A stretch of DNA of 64,000 nt from Tenacibaculum piscium (GCF_021390715.1 NZ_JAJGWT010000001.1:253839-317838), one strand, 5' to 3'; numbered from the stretch's first letter, positions 35,920-45,589 are shown. Notes: generated from the sequence alone by a model not told the origin. Translations and numbers: made by a program.

Positions 35920-36777
35920 ATGGCTTGGTTTAAACGTAAAGACAAGGGGATTCAAACCCCGACCGAAGAAAAAAAAGACACTCCTAAAGGCTTGTGGTAT
36001 AAAACACCAAGCGGTAAGGTTATTGATACAGACGAATTAAAGAAAAACTTATATGTAAGCCCCGAAGATGGCTATCATGTTCGTATTGGAAGTCATGAAT
36101 ATTTTGAACTTTTTTTTGATGAAAATACCTTTGTTGAATTAGATGCAACATTAACATCAAAAGATCCTTTGAAATTTGAAGATACTAAAAAATATCCCGA
36201 TCGCTTAAAAGCTGCACAAAGTAAAACAGGCTTAAAAGATGCCGTTCGTACAGCTGTCGGAAAATCTAACGGAAAAAATATTGTAATCGCTTCTATGGAT
36301 TTTGCATTTATTGGCGGTTCAATGGGATCTGTCGTTGGTGAGAAAATAGCAAGAGCAATTGATTATGCTATCAAAAATGAACTCCCTTTCTTAATGGTGT
36401 CAAAATCGGGAGGCGCACGTATGATGGAAGCATCCTTATCATTAATGCAAATGGTAAAAACATCCGTGAAATTAGCACAATTAGCAGAAGCTAAACTTCC
36501 ATATATTTCATTATGTACCGATCCAACAACTGGAGGAATTACCGCTTCTTTTGCAATGCTTGGCGATATTAATATCGCTGAACCAAACGCTTTAATTGCT
36601 TTTGCAGGTCCTAGAATTGTAAAAGATACCACAGGAAAAGATTTACCTGAAGGTTTTCAGCGTTCAGAATTTGTACTAGAACACGGTTTCTTAGACGCCA
36701 TTTACGAACGTAAACAATTAAAAAAACAAGTGAATTTATATATTGATTTGATACAGAATCAACCTATTAGAGCATAA
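35920..36777 (+). CDS. accD: Acetyl-CoA carboxylase carboxyltransferase subunit beta, lacking zinc ligands
   Basis: Carboxyltransferase half that makes malonyl-CoA with AccA. The 285-residue protein has the full crotonase-like core ([58 protein letters not shown]). The N-terminal segment aligns with the zinc ribbon of other AccD proteins ([12 protein letters not shown], then [14 protein letters not shown]), but all four zinc-binding cysteines are replaced: Thr29, Gly32, Ser47 and Asp50 stand at those positions. Surrounding residues are kept, so the fold probably persists without zinc. From memory, this is common in Flavobacteriaceae. Confidence 0.96.
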   Translation: MAWFKRKDKGIQTPTEEKKDTPKGLWYKTPSGKVIDTDELKKNLYVSPEDGYHVRIGSHEYFELFFDENTFVELDATLTSKDPLKFEDTKKYPDRLKAAQSKTGLKDAVRTAVGKSNGKNIVIASMDFAFIGGSMGSVVGEKIARAIDYAIKNELPFLMVSKSGGARMMEASLSLMQMVKTSVKLAQLAEAKLPYISLCTDPTTGGITASFAMLGDINIAEPNALIAFAGPRIVKDTTGKDLPEGFQRSEFVLEHGFLDAIYERKQLKKQVNLYIDLIQNQPIRA

Positions 36778-36782
36778 AATTA

Positions 36783-36809
36783 AAAGTCAGCAACTGCTGG
36801 CTTTTTTGT
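36783..36809 (+). terminator. accD terminator
   Basis: AAAGTCAGCA and TGCTGGCTTT pair with one G-T pair around a 2-base centre, followed by T. Confidence 0.8.
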
Positions 36810-36863
36810 TTTTATCAACATAAAAAACACTTTTAGCATACAATTCAACTAAAATTTTATTTG

Positions 36864-36871
36864 TATCTTTG
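36864..36871 (+). promoter_or_regulatory. rpsO promoter -7 element
   Basis: TATCTTTG matches TAnnTTTG, leaving an untranslated leader of about 50 bases. Confidence 0.55.
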
Positions 36872-36926
36872 TAGCTTCAATGAATAGCTCATTGATGTAC
36901 ATAAAAATCATTTAAATAATATTGGA

Positions 36927-37196
36927 ATGTATTTAACGAAAGAAGTAAAAGAAGGATTATTCGAAAAACACGGTAAAAGTAAAGCTGATACTGGAACTTC
37001 GGAAGGACAAATTGCATTGTTCACTTTTAGAATTAACCACTTAACGGAGCACTTAAAGCAAAATCGTAAAGATTTTAATACAGAACGTTCATTAGTGAAA
37101 ATGGTAGGAAAACGTAGAAGCTTACTTGATTACTTAAAGAAAACTGAAATCAACAGATATCGTGCGATTATCGTAGAATTAGGAATTAGAAAATAA
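36927..37196 (+). CDS. rpsO: 30S ribosomal protein S15
   Basis: An 89-residue protein with the S15 core: DTGTSEGQIALFTFRINHLT, then the KMVGKRRSLLDYLKKTEINR signature and YRAIIVELGIRK at the end. It binds the central domain of 16S rRNA. It precedes pnp as in many bacteria, but a strong terminator separates the two. Confidence 0.98.
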   Translation: MYLTKEVKEGLFEKHGKSKADTGTSEGQIALFTFRINHLTEHLKQNRKDFNTERSLVKMVGKRRSLLDYLKKTEINRYRAIIVELGIRK

Positions 37197-37203
37197 TTCT
37201 CCC

Positions 37204-37238
37204 AAAAAGAGGCGCTATAAACGTGCCTCTTTTTTTAT
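37204..37238 (+). terminator. rpsO terminator
   Basis: AAAAGAGGCGC and GTGCCTCTTTT pair (one G-T) around a 7-base loop, with a T run. Confidence 0.9.
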
Positions 37239-37374
37239 ACCTAAAAATTCATTTCTATCTAACTAATAGAAATTTATATAAAAAACTCAAAATTTTTAAC
37301 AACAATTTTGAATTTCCATTGCAACAAAACAACAACACAACAACAAACAATTTAAAAATTTAGAATTAAAATTT

Positions 37375-39594
37375 ATGATTCCAAAAGTATTTAGAGAGGT
37401 CATTGACCTTGGAGATGGAAGAACCATCTCTTTAGAAACGGGTAAATTAGCAAAACAAGCCCATGGTTCGGTTGTTGTTCAAATGGGAAAAGCAATGTTG
37501 TTATGTACCGTAGTATCAAGCTACAAAGCAGGAACTGTTGATTTTTTACCTTTAACGGTAGATTATAGAGAAAAATTTGCTGCCGCAGGTCGTTATCCAG
37601 GTGGTTTCTTTAAAAGAGAAGCTAGACCTAGTGATGGTGAAATATTAACCATGCGTTTAGTAGATCGTGTTTTACGTCCTTTATTTCCAAAGGATTATCA
37701 TTCGGAAGTACAGGTAATGATTCAATTAATGTCTCATGATGAAGACGTTATGCCAGATGCATTAGCAGGTTTAGCAGCTTCTGCAGCGATTCAATTATCT
37801 GATTTCCCTTTCGAATGCCCTATTTCTGAAGCACGTGTTGCTAGAGTAAATGGTGAATTTGTAATTAACCCAAACAGAGCTCAATTAGCAGAATCTGACA
37901 TCGATATGATGATTGGAGCTTCAGCTGATTCAGTAATGATGGTTGAAGGTGAAATGGATGAAATTTCTGAAGAAGAAATGGCGGAAGCAATTAAATTTGC
38001 GCATGAATCTATTAAAATACAATGTGCTGCTCAAGTTCGTTTAGCGGAAGCTTTCGGAAAGAAAGAAACAAGAGTTTACGAAGGAGAAAGAGAAGACGAA
38101 GCATTAGCTGAAAAAATAAATGAACTTGCTTACGATAAGTGTTATGCTATCGCTAAAAAAGGTACATCAAAAGTAGAACGTACAACAGCTTTTGCTGAAG
38201 TAAAAGAAGAAGTTAAAGCTTCATTTACTGAAGAAGAATTAGCTGATTATGGTGATTTAGTTGGAAAATATTTCAACAAATCTCAAAAAAGTGCTGTTAG
38301 AGAATTAACTTTAGCGGAAGGTTTACGTTTAGACGGTCGTAAGACTGACGAAATTAGACCAATTTGGTGTGAAGTAGATTATTTACCATCAACACATGGT
38401 TCATCAATTTTTACTCGTGGAGAAACGCAAGCATTAGCAACGGTAACTTTAGGAACATCAAGAGATGCAAACAAAATAGATATGCCATCTTACGAAGGTG
38501 AGGAGAACTTCTATTTACATTATAACTTCCCTCCTTTTTGTACAGGTGAAGCAAGACCATTAAGAGGAACTTCTCGTAGAGAGGTTGGTCATGGTAACTT
38601 GGCGCAACGTGGTTTAAAAGGAATGATTCCTGCTGATTGCCCTTATACAGTAAGAGTTGTATCTGAAGTATTAGAATCGAATGGTTCTTCTTCTATGGCA
38701 ACTGTTTGTGCTGGTACAATGGCTTTAATGGATGCAGGTGTTAAAATGACAAGACCAGTTTCTGGTATTGCAATGGGATTAATTTCTGATGGAGATCGTT
38801 ACGCAGTTTTATCTGATATTTTAGGGGATGAAGATCATTTAGGTGATATGGACTTTAAAGTAACTGGTACTTCTGAAGGAATTACTGCTTGTCAGATGGA
38901 TATTAAAGTAAAAGGATTAGGTTACGAAATTTTAGTGAATGCACTAAAACAAGCTCGTGCAGGTCGTTTACATATTTTAGGAAAATTAACGGATACTATT
39001 TCTCAATCTAACGAAGAAGTTAAGGAACATGCTCCAAAAATGATTAACCGTCGTATCCCGAATGATATGATTGGTGCATTTATCGGACCTGGAGGAAAAC
39101 ATATTCAAGAATTACAGAAAGAAACAGGAACTACAATTGTAATTACTGAAGATGCTGTAACTGAAGAAGGAATTATCGAAATTTTAGGAACTGATCCTGA
39201 TGGAATTGAAAAAGTAATTACTCGTATTGAGTCGATGCTTTTCAAACCTACCGTTGGTAATTCTTACGAAGTAAAAGTAATTAAAATGTTAGATTTTGGT
39301 GCTGTTGTAGAATATGCAGATGCTCCTGGAAATGAAGTTTTATTACACGTAAGTGAATTAGCTTGGGAACGTACAGAAAACGTTTCTGACGTAGTTAAAA
39401 TGGGTGATGTATTTGATGTAAAATATTTCGGACTTGACCCTAGAACTCGTAAAGAAAAAGTTTCTCGTAAAGCATTGTTACCAAAACCAGAAGGTTATGT
39501 AGCAAGACCACCAAGAGAAAATAAGCCTAGAGACAACAGAAGTCGTGATGACAGAAAACCTAGAGCTCCAAGAGAACCTAGAAAAGAAGATTAA
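37375..39594 (+). CDS. pnp: Polyribonucleotide nucleotidyltransferase
   Basis: Phosphorolytic 3'-5' exoribonuclease of the RNA degradation machinery. The 739-residue protein has a first RNase PH domain ([20 protein letters not shown]), a helical linker, and a second RNase PH domain ([20 protein letters not shown], then [20 protein letters not shown]). A KH domain ([20 protein letters not shown]) and an S1 domain ([19 protein letters not shown]) follow. The last 35 residues are a basic, disordered Arg/Pro/Asp-rich tail ([20 protein letters not shown]), a frequent RNA-binding extension in Bacteroidota proteins. Confidence 0.97.
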   Translation: MIPKVFREVIDLGDGRTISLETGKLAKQAHGSVVVQMGKAMLLCTVVSSYKAGTVDFLPLTVDYREKFAAAGRYPGGFFKREARPSDGEILTMRLVDRVLRPLFPKDYHSEVQVMIQLMSHDEDVMPDALAGLAASAAIQLSDFPFECPISEARVARVNGEFVINPNRAQLAESDIDMMIGASADSVMMVEGEMDEISEEEMAEAIKFAHESIKIQCAAQVRLAEAFGKKETRVYEGEREDEALAEKINELAYDKCYAIAKKGTSKVERTTAFAEVKEEVKASFTEEELADYGDLVGKYFNKSQKSAVRELTLAEGLRLDGRKTDEIRPIWCEVDYLPSTHGSSIFTRGETQALATVTLGTSRDANKIDMPSYEGEENFYLHYNFPPFCTGEARPLRGTSRREVGHGNLAQRGLKGMIPADCPYTVRVVSEVLESNGSSSMATVCAGTMALMDAGVKMTRPVSGIAMGLISDGDRYAVLSDILGDEDHLGDMDFKVTGTSEGITACQMDIKVKGLGYEILVNALKQARAGRLHILGKLTDTISQSNEEVKEHAPKMINRRIPNDMIGAFIGPGGKHIQELQKETGTTIVITEDAVTEEGIIEILGTDPDGIEKVITRIESMLFKPTVGNSYEVKVIKMLDFGAVVEYADAPGNEVLLHVSELAWERTENVSDVVKMGDVFDVKYFGLDPRTRKEKVSRKALLPKPEGYVARPPRENKPRDNRSRDDRKPRAPREPRKED

Positions 39595-39617
39595 TCTTTA
39601 TTTTTTTTATAATCTTG

Positions 39618-39648
39618 AAACCGCTAATTTATTTTAGCGGTTTTTTTG
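39618..39648 (+). terminator. pnp terminator
   Basis: AAACCGCTAA and TTAGCGGTTT pair around TTTATT, followed by a T run. Confidence 0.92.
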
Positions 39649-39693
39649 GCTTAAAACTTCATCTAAAAAAATGTAACGACAAAATAGCAAGTC

Positions 39694-39711
39694 AAGGGGT
39701 TGAAGCCCCTT
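39694..39711. repeat. AAGGGGTT palindrome, copy 5 (imperfect)
   Basis: AAGGGGTT, GA, AGCCCCTT: one mismatch in the second arm. Confidence 0.65.
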
Positions 39712-39832
39712 CTTAAAAGGAACTAAAAATCATAAGAAAACTAAAAACTTTCGCAAATGAAGATGAAAAACGAAAATAAAATCCCTTAGATGTGGTTTGA
39801 TACGTTTTTATTTTTTAAAAACAAGGGGTTTT

Positions 39833-39850
39833 AACCCCTTGACATACTCT
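39833..39850. repeat. AAGGGGTT palindrome, copy 6
   Basis: AAGGGGTT, TT, AACCCCTT, followed by GACATAC. The left flank AAAAAC resembles the TTTTTTAAC before copies 1, 2 and 4. Confidence 0.75.
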
Positions 39851-39919
39851 TTTGATATTATAAAATTTATATTTACAGGTTTAAACAAAAACTTCGTTTT
39901 ATTTCTCTTTGAAAACTAC

Positions 39920-41050
39920 ATGAAAACACAACAAATTGCCTATTTATCAATAGGAACAAATCAAGGAAATCGGTTAGAAAACCTTCAAAATGCAATTAAT
40001 TTAATTGCTGCAAATATTGGTGCAATTCAACAAATTGCTTCGGTATACGAAACGCCCTCTTTGGGTTTTGAAGGAGCTGATTTTTACAATACGTGTATTA
40101 AAATTACAACCTATTTATCTCCTGAAAAATTAATCAAAAAATTACTTTCTTTAGAAGATGAATTAGGTAGAACTCGAAAAAATAAAAGTGGCTACACCGA
40201 TAGAATTATCGATTTAGATATTTTATTATATAATGATGAAATTATTTTTTCAGAAAATATAATTGTACCACATCCTAGAATGTTACAACGAAAATTTGTG
40301 TTAGTTCCATTGGTTGAAATTACGGAAAATATACTTCATCCAACAGTAAAAAAACCGTTACAGGATTGTTTAAAAAACTGTACGGATACTTCTGAAATTT
40401 CGAAAATTAAAGTGCAATTAATGAACCCGATTTCTATTACCGAAAAATATAAATACATTGCTATTGAAGGAAATATTGGTGCAGGAAAAACATCGTTAGC
40501 TTATAAAATAGCCAATCAATTTAACACTAAAATTGTACTAGAAAACTTTACTGAAAATCCTTTTTTAACTAAATTTTATCAAGATAAAGAACGCTATGCT
40601 TTTGCTTTAGAAATGAGTTTTTTAGCCGATAGACATCAGCAATTAACCGATGATTTAGCACAATTTGAATTGCTTGAAAATTGTATTATTTCTGATTATT
40701 ATTTATTTAAATCGTTGATTTTTGCAGAAATTACCCTGCCGAAAGACGAATATGAAGTATATCAAAAAATGTTCTATTTACTTTATAAAGAAGTTACAAA
40801 ACCTGATTTATATGTCTATTTATATCAAAATACCGAACGATTATTAGAAAATATAAAAAATCGAGGAAGAATATACGAGCAAAATATTGAAGCCGAGTAT
40901 CTACAAAAAATACATGATGGTTATCGTAATTTTATAGAAAAAGAGCTTAATTTAAATGTTTTAATGATTGATGTTTCTAACCTAGATTTTGTAAATAATA
41001 CAGAAGATTATCAAGCTATTATTCAACAAATAAACAATCATATTCGTTAA
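39920..41050 (+). CDS. folK: FolK (HPPK)-deoxynucleoside kinase fusion
   Basis: A 376-residue two-domain protein. Residues 1-165 are 6-hydroxymethyl-7,8-dihydropterin pyrophosphokinase, the folate-pathway enzyme: SIGTNQGNRLENLQNAINLI, SVYETPSLGFEGADFYN, and the signature TDRIIDLDILLY with the metal-binding Asp98 and Asp100. Residues 168-376 are a deoxynucleoside kinase with P-loop GNIGAGKT at 184-191 and LID KNRGRIYEQNIE. Where the stand-alone kinase near 30.6 kb has DRTIYED, this one has SDYYLFKSL, so its substrate preference may differ. The ATG at 39920 starts the conserved HPPK strand. Confidence 0.92.
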   Translation: MKTQQIAYLSIGTNQGNRLENLQNAINLIAANIGAIQQIASVYETPSLGFEGADFYNTCIKITTYLSPEKLIKKLLSLEDELGRTRKNKSGYTDRIIDLDILLYNDEIIFSENIIVPHPRMLQRKFVLVPLVEITENILHPTVKKPLQDCLKNCTDTSEISKIKVQLMNPISITEKYKYIAIEGNIGAGKTSLAYKIANQFNTKIVLENFTENPFLTKFYQDKERYAFALEMSFLADRHQQLTDDLAQFELLENCIISDYYLFKSLIFAEITLPKDEYEVYQKMFYLLYKEVTKPDLYVYLYQNTERLLENIKNRGRIYEQNIEAEYLQKIHDGYRNFIEKELNLNVLMIDVSNLDFVNNTEDYQAIIQQINNHIR

Positions 41051-41070
41051 AAAAAATTATAAATAAATAA

Positions 41071-41120
41071 AAAAAAGCCTAAAAAAGTGATTTAAGAATT
41101 ACTTTTTTTAGGCTTTTTTT
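41071..41120 (+). terminator. Long terminator after folK-dNK
   Basis: AAAAAAGCCTAAAAAAGT and ACTTTTTTTAGGCTTTTTT form a stem of about 18 bp (one bulge) with a 12-base loop. It also faces the end of gldC and can act in both directions. Confidence 0.9.
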
Positions 41121-41156
41121 ATATTTCAGAAAGCTATTGTCAAAGCATTTTAAATG

Positions 41157-41492
41157 CTATTTTTTCAATTCTAATTTTTCTGCAAAATAATCACAAAAAT
41201 CACGCATGGTAGCACCCATTTTTTGATCATCCGTAGCTCTTTCAAACGAACCTGCCATTGATACTAATGTTTGATGATAGAATTGTTTCATTTCATCAAC
41301 AGGCATATCTTTGGTCCATAAATCCATACGTAAAGTATCTTTTTTCTTAGGATCCCAAACAGATAACATAATTGCTTTTGAAGACTCATTTTCAATGCCT
41401 CCATCTTCTGCATTCCATGAAATTTCTTCAGGAATTTTATTTTCGTCTAATCCTACTGTAAATTCGATTTTAGAAGTGTGTTTTATCGCCAT
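41157..41492 (-). CDS. gldC: Gliding motility protein GldC
   Basis: A 111-residue cytoplasmic protein (MAIKHTSKIEFTVGLDENKI, then WNAEDGGIENESSKAIMLSV) matching GldC of Flavobacterium johnsoniae, where it helps gliding motility without being strictly essential. It has no signal peptide. It follows gldB on the same strand with a 23-base gap, the usual gldB-gldC operon. Confidence 0.9.
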   Translation of the reverse strand: MAIKHTSKIEFTVGLDENKIPEEISWNAEDGGIENESSKAIMLSVWDPKKKDTLRMDLWTKDMPVDEMKQFYHQTLVSMAGSFERATDDQKMGATMRDFCDYFAEKLELKK

Positions 41493-41515
41493 TATATTCT
41501 TTTATTTCTTTTTAA

Positions 41516-42508
41516 TTAATTTGATTTTTTCGGTTTATATTTTGATTTCTGGAAGATTTCTGCTTCACTTTTTTGTACTAATTCTAGCAAAGATACATCA
41601 TTCTTTTGCATATACGAACGCACGATTTGCCAACCAATAAACTCCCCTATTCTCCCTGGTGATTCGGCATCTTTATCCATATAAAATTTTGAAAAAGGTG
41701 CGATATCTAAAAACCGTTTATCGAGGTCTTTACTGGTACTATACAACAATTCTTTTTCAATAAAATAACGCCAAATTTGTTGTTCATTATTTTTTGCCCA
41801 TGCCATTTTTTCAGGTAAATATCCTATTTTGAGAGCCTCTGAAGTTGTTGGTAAATAAGCATCTAACAAATACATTTTTTTACCTTTATAAATCATTTTA
41901 TCAATAAAATTACGTTGCTTTACTGAAAATTTTTGCGTATTTATAATCGTTTTTGCAACATCAACACTAATATTTTCTTTTTGATTATGTTGCTTTATAT
42001 ACGCGGGATAATCATTATAAAAAGGATGCGTTTTCCCAAGATAAGCATCCAAAGAAATCAGCAATAAACTATCGGCATATACGATGCGATTATCATAGTC
42101 AATATTGGTAAGCATCGTAATTACCTTAGGCGTTTTAAACTTCGGATGATAATATTTTACGTGCTTAAATAAGGATGTTAAATCGGAACTCAACGTGTCA
42201 AGATTCGGGAATATTTTTTGCGTTTCGGCATATAATTCTCGTTCATCTTTATTGTTGATTTTATTAATCCAAACGCTATCAGGTTGTTTTGGAAACAAAA
42301 AAGGATACTTATTTTTCGTATTAATTAAAGTCGTTGGCGTTGTTTTATAAAAATCGACATCAAAACGCGCAATAACAACAGGTTTTACCGCTATTTTATC
42401 TAAATCAGATGCGTTAATTTTCAAACGAGTATCGGTTTGTGTATCACATGAACTTAAAACCGAAATCAAAATGAAAACTAAAATAAAAAGTGCTAAAAAT
42501 TTTCTCAT
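41516..42508 (-). CDS. gldB: Gliding motility lipoprotein GldB
   Basis: A 330-residue lipoprotein with signal sequence and lipobox (ILISVLSSCDTQ, lipidated Cys at about 21). Regions such as VITMLTNIDYDNRIVYADSL, DAYLGKTHPFYNDYPAYI and PGRIGEFIGWQIVRSYM are typical of GldB, which is needed for gliding and the linked type IX secretion system in F. johnsoniae. It is divergent from nadE, as in other Flavobacteriaceae. Confidence 0.92.
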   Translation of the reverse strand: MRKFLALFILVFILISVLSSCDTQTDTRLKINASDLDKIAVKPVVIARFDVDFYKTTPTTLINTKNKYPFLFPKQPDSVWINKINNKDERELYAETQKIFPNLDTLSSDLTSLFKHVKYYHPKFKTPKVITMLTNIDYDNRIVYADSLLLISLDAYLGKTHPFYNDYPAYIKQHNQKENISVDVAKTIINTQKFSVKQRNFIDKMIYKGKKMYLLDAYLPTTSEALKIGYLPEKMAWAKNNEQQIWRYFIEKELLYSTSKDLDKRFLDIAPFSKFYMDKDAESPGRIGEFIGWQIVRSYMQKNDVSLLELVQKSEAEIFQKSKYKPKKSN

Positions 42509-42623
42509 GAACTTATAGTATATTTACATTTAAAATAGTCAAAGTATAATTAAATATTAGAACCTCAAAATTACTAAAATAGTTTCTATCATTTTATATA
42601 AACTCCTAAAAACATCTCTAATT

Positions 42624-43412
42624 ATGAATACACCAAAAGTTTCGGAACATATTGTACAATGGTTAAAAAATTACGCAACCAAAGCGGGTGTAAATGGTTT
42701 TGTCGTGGGTATTTCTGGCGGAATTGACAGTGCAGTAACTTCCACTTTATGCGCCCAAACTGGCTTAAAAGTTTTATGTGTTGAATTGCCGATTCATCAA
42801 GCAGAAAGCCAAGTAAACAGAGCTAATGAACACATCAAACAATTAAAAGAACGCTTTAAAAATGTTAGTGAAGTCGAAGTTGATTTAACAAGCGTTTTTG
42901 AAGATTTTAAAACCGTAGTTCCTAAAATAGAAACATCAGTAAAAACCGATTTGGCATTGGCAAATACACGCGCTCGTTTACGCATGACTACGCTGTATTA
43001 TTTTGCAGGTTTACACGGGTTATTAGTGGCAGGAACGGGAAATAAAGTAGAAGATTTTGGCGTTGGTTTTTACACAAAATATGGTGATGGTGGTGTAGAT
43101 TTGAGCCCTATTGCTGATTTAGTAAAATCGGAAGTATATGCATTAGCATCACATTTAAAAGTTCCAAGTTCGATACAAAATGCCCAACCTACCGACGGAC
43201 TTTTTGGCGATAGTAGAACTGATGAAGATCAAATTGGTGCTTCTTATGACGAATTAGAATGGGCAATGAAAATGCTAGATTTAGGAAAAACCGAAACTGA
43301 TTTTTCAAAAAGAGAACTTGAAGTTTTTAAAATTTATAAAAGATTGAACCGCATTAATCAACATAAAATGATACCGATTCCTGTTTGTGAAATCCCTGCC
43401 GATTTAAAATAA
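42624..43412 (+). CDS. nadE: NH3-dependent NAD synthetase
   Basis: Amidates nicotinate adenine dinucleotide to NAD. The 262-residue protein has the N-type ATP pyrophosphatase loop FVVGISGGIDSAVTSTL and LVAGTGNKVEDFGVGFYTKY with GDGGVDLSPIADL. It lacks the N-terminal glutaminase domain, so it uses ammonia. It is divergent from gldB-gldC. Confidence 0.95.
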   Translation: MNTPKVSEHIVQWLKNYATKAGVNGFVVGISGGIDSAVTSTLCAQTGLKVLCVELPIHQAESQVNRANEHIKQLKERFKNVSEVEVDLTSVFEDFKTVVPKIETSVKTDLALANTRARLRMTTLYYFAGLHGLLVAGTGNKVEDFGVGFYTKYGDGGVDLSPIADLVKSEVYALASHLKVPSSIQNAQPTDGLFGDSRTDEDQIGASYDELEWAMKMLDLGKTETDFSKRELEVFKIYKRLNRINQHKMIPIPVCEIPADLK

Positions 43413-43433
43413 ATTGCTATTAAATTCAGCAAA

Positions 43434-43520
43434 CGCTAGCGCAAGCATCTTGCTTGTGCCATCAAACAAAAAACATATTATTTATTTTATAAACGGTACG
43501 AGCAAGATGCTCGCACTAGC
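43434..43520. repeat. Paired palindromic repeat around AAGCATCTTGC
   Basis: Two imperfect inverted copies lie about 37 bases apart: GCTAGCGCAAGCATCTTGCT at the left, and at the right GAGCAAGATGCTCGCACTAGC, whose first 20 bases mirror it. Each arm is itself a hairpin (CAAG with CTTG; CGAGCA with TGCTCG), and the two arms can also pair with each other. It lies between the converging nadE and dnaG genes and may double as a terminator, although no T run follows. Confidence 0.8.
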
Positions 43521-43565
43521 CAATTCTTACCTAGCCAAATTCTTATCAGAAAAATAAAAAAATCC

Positions 43566-45563
43566 TTAAACTACCCGATTTAATTTGTCAAAAAGGCGTT
43601 TTTTTAAGTCGGTGTAGTTTGATATTTCTTCTAAATCAAGCACCGCTTTTTGGGTTTGTACTTCGTGTATGATTTCTTTTATTTTTTGTTCGATTAAAAT
43701 TCTTCGTAAATTTAAAATTGCATCTGATACCAATTTAGGCAATATTTTGATGGTTTGTGTTACAAAAATTTCTTTGCGTTCCCAATCGCTTAACGAATAT
43801 TTTTCTTCATCCATTAAAATATTAGTAACCAAGCTTGCAATTTCTTGATTTTCGTGCATTATTAATTGGTCTATCGAAATTTTTTCATCTTGATTTAATT
43901 GATGCACTAACTGATAATAAGTTTGTTTAAAAAGTTCATTTGCAAACTCAATTTCATCTTCTTGCAGATTTAAATACAACTCATTTGAAACTGTATTTTG
44001 ATATTCTTCTTTCTCTAAAATAGGACGTCCTTTATCATCAACTCCCGCTACCCAATTGACAAAATCGACAATTTCGTTTCCGTATAATAATAAAATTCTG
44101 ATAATTTCTTTTTCAAGAATTTCTAATTGATTTATTTTCTGAACTCCCGTCCGATTTGTTTTAACAAGTCCCATCGATGCTTGTTCTGCTCCTGCTAACG
44201 ATGGCTGATTTCTACTTTGATTTGCACTTTTTTTAGTTGCATTAATCAAATCTTTATTGATTAATTGTGCTAATTCGTTAAATAAAACTTGTTCGGAAAT
44301 ATCCATGATACGCGCACATTCTTGCACATATACTTCTCGTTGAATTCCATCTGGAATTTTAGAAATACTCGTTACAATATCTCGAATTAATCCTGCTTTT
44401 TTAACAGGATCATTCTTTGCGTCTTCCATCAACAAAGACACTTTAAATTCAATAAAATCTTGTGATTTTTCTTCTAAAAACTGTTTTAATTCGGCTGTTG
44501 AATGCGATTTTGCAAAACTATCAGGATCTTCTCCTTCTGGAAAAGAAACTACTTTTACATTCATTCCTTGTGCTAAAATCAAATCGATTCCTCGAATAGA
44601 CGCTCTAATTCCTGCGGCATCACCATCAAATAAAACGGTAATATTTTTAGTTAAACGATTCACCAAACGAATTTGTTCGGGCGTAAGTGCCGTTCCTGAA
44701 GATGCCACCACATTTTCAATTCCTGATTGATAAAATGAAATAACATCAGTATATCCTTCAACTAAATAGCAATTATCTTGCTTGGCAATTTCTTTTTTTG
44801 CTTGATAAATTCCGTATAAAACTTTACTTTTATGGTAAATATCACTTTCGGGTGAGTTTAAGTATTTTGCTGCTTTTTTATCATTGGTAAGTATTCGTCC
44901 TCCGAAACCTAAAATCCGCCCCGACATACTGTGAATCGGAAACATAACACGTCCTTTAAAACGGTCAAATTTTCTATCGGTTGAACCGCCTTCTTTAACA
45001 ATCGTTAATCCTGTAGATTTTAAATACTTTAAATCGTAGCCTTTTGATAAGGCATTATTCGTGAAATTATCCCATTGATCTTTACAATATCCTAAGTCGA
45101 ATTTTTCGATAATATCTTCTCGAAAACCTCTTTCTTTAAAGTAGGATAATCCAATGGCACGTCCTTGTTGGCTGTTCATTAATACGTCATGAAAATAATC
45201 TTTGGCAAATTTAGAGACCAAAAACATACTTTCGCGTTCATTCATTTGCTCTTTTTGCGCATCTGATTGCTCGGTTTCTTCAACTTCGATATTGTACTTT
45301 TTTGCCAACCATTTTATCGCCTCTGGATAGGAATAATGCTCATGTTCCATTAAAAATGATACAGCATTTCCGCCTTTTCCTGTACTAAAATCTTTCCAAA
45401 TTTGTTTTACTGGCGATACCATAAATGATGGTGTTCGTTCATCAGTAAATGGACTCAATCCTTTAAAACTGCTTCCAGATTTTTTTAATTGTACAAATTC
45501 GCCAATTACCTCGGCAACTTGAGCGGCTTCAAAAACTTTTTCTATGGTTTCTTTGGTTATCAT
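43566..45563 (-). CDS. dnaG: DNA primase, lacking canonical zinc ligands
   Basis: Makes RNA primers for replication. The 665-residue protein starts MITKETIEKVFEAAQVAEVI. The zinc-ribbon region is recognisable (FKGLSPFTDERTPSFMVSP, then IWKDFSTGKGGNAVSFLM), but the usual Cys-x2-His and Cys-x2-Cys ligands are Ser37, Thr40, Asp58 and Thr61. The catalytic TOPRIM domain is intact (YLVEGYTDVISFYQSG and VLFDGDAAGIRASIRG), as is the RNA polymerase region (GFGGRILTNDKKAAKYLNSP). The C-terminal helicase-binding part follows. A start 21 bases further upstream overlaps the promoter and is rejected. Confidence 0.95.
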   Translation of the reverse strand: MITKETIEKVFEAAQVAEVIGEFVQLKKSGSSFKGLSPFTDERTPSFMVSPVKQIWKDFSTGKGGNAVSFLMEHEHYSYPEAIKWLAKKYNIEVEETEQSDAQKEQMNERESMFLVSKFAKDYFHDVLMNSQQGRAIGLSYFKERGFREDIIEKFDLGYCKDQWDNFTNNALSKGYDLKYLKSTGLTIVKEGGSTDRKFDRFKGRVMFPIHSMSGRILGFGGRILTNDKKAAKYLNSPESDIYHKSKVLYGIYQAKKEIAKQDNCYLVEGYTDVISFYQSGIENVVASSGTALTPEQIRLVNRLTKNITVLFDGDAAGIRASIRGIDLILAQGMNVKVVSFPEGEDPDSFAKSHSTAELKQFLEEKSQDFIEFKVSLLMEDAKNDPVKKAGLIRDIVTSISKIPDGIQREVYVQECARIMDISEQVLFNELAQLINKDLINATKKSANQSRNQPSLAGAEQASMGLVKTNRTGVQKINQLEILEKEIIRILLLYGNEIVDFVNWVAGVDDKGRPILEKEEYQNTVSNELYLNLQEDEIEFANELFKQTYYQLVHQLNQDEKISIDQLIMHENQEIASLVTNILMDEEKYSLSDWERKEIFVTQTIKILPKLVSDAILNLRRILIEQKIKEIIHEVQTQKAVLDLEEISNYTDLKKRLFDKLNRVV

Positions 45564-45581
45564 ATTTTTAAAATACAATGG

Positions 45582-45589
45582 CAAAGATA
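45582..45589 (-). promoter_or_regulatory. dnaG promoter -7 element
   Basis: On the minus strand TATCTTTG matches TAnnTTTG, 18 bases before the dnaG start chosen. Confidence 0.5.

Larger units (their letters stand above)
39595..39919. other. pnp-folK gap with two AAGGGGTT palindromes
   Basis: A 325-base gap. Beyond the pnp terminator and two palindromes listed separately, nothing is seen. A reading frame that runs from about 39797 into folK passes through one palindrome and is not coding. Confidence 0.6.

Noticed and set aside
39797-39919. N-terminal extension of FolK
   Set aside because: The extension translates a dispersed palindrome and intergenic sequence; the conserved HPPK start is the ATG at 39920.
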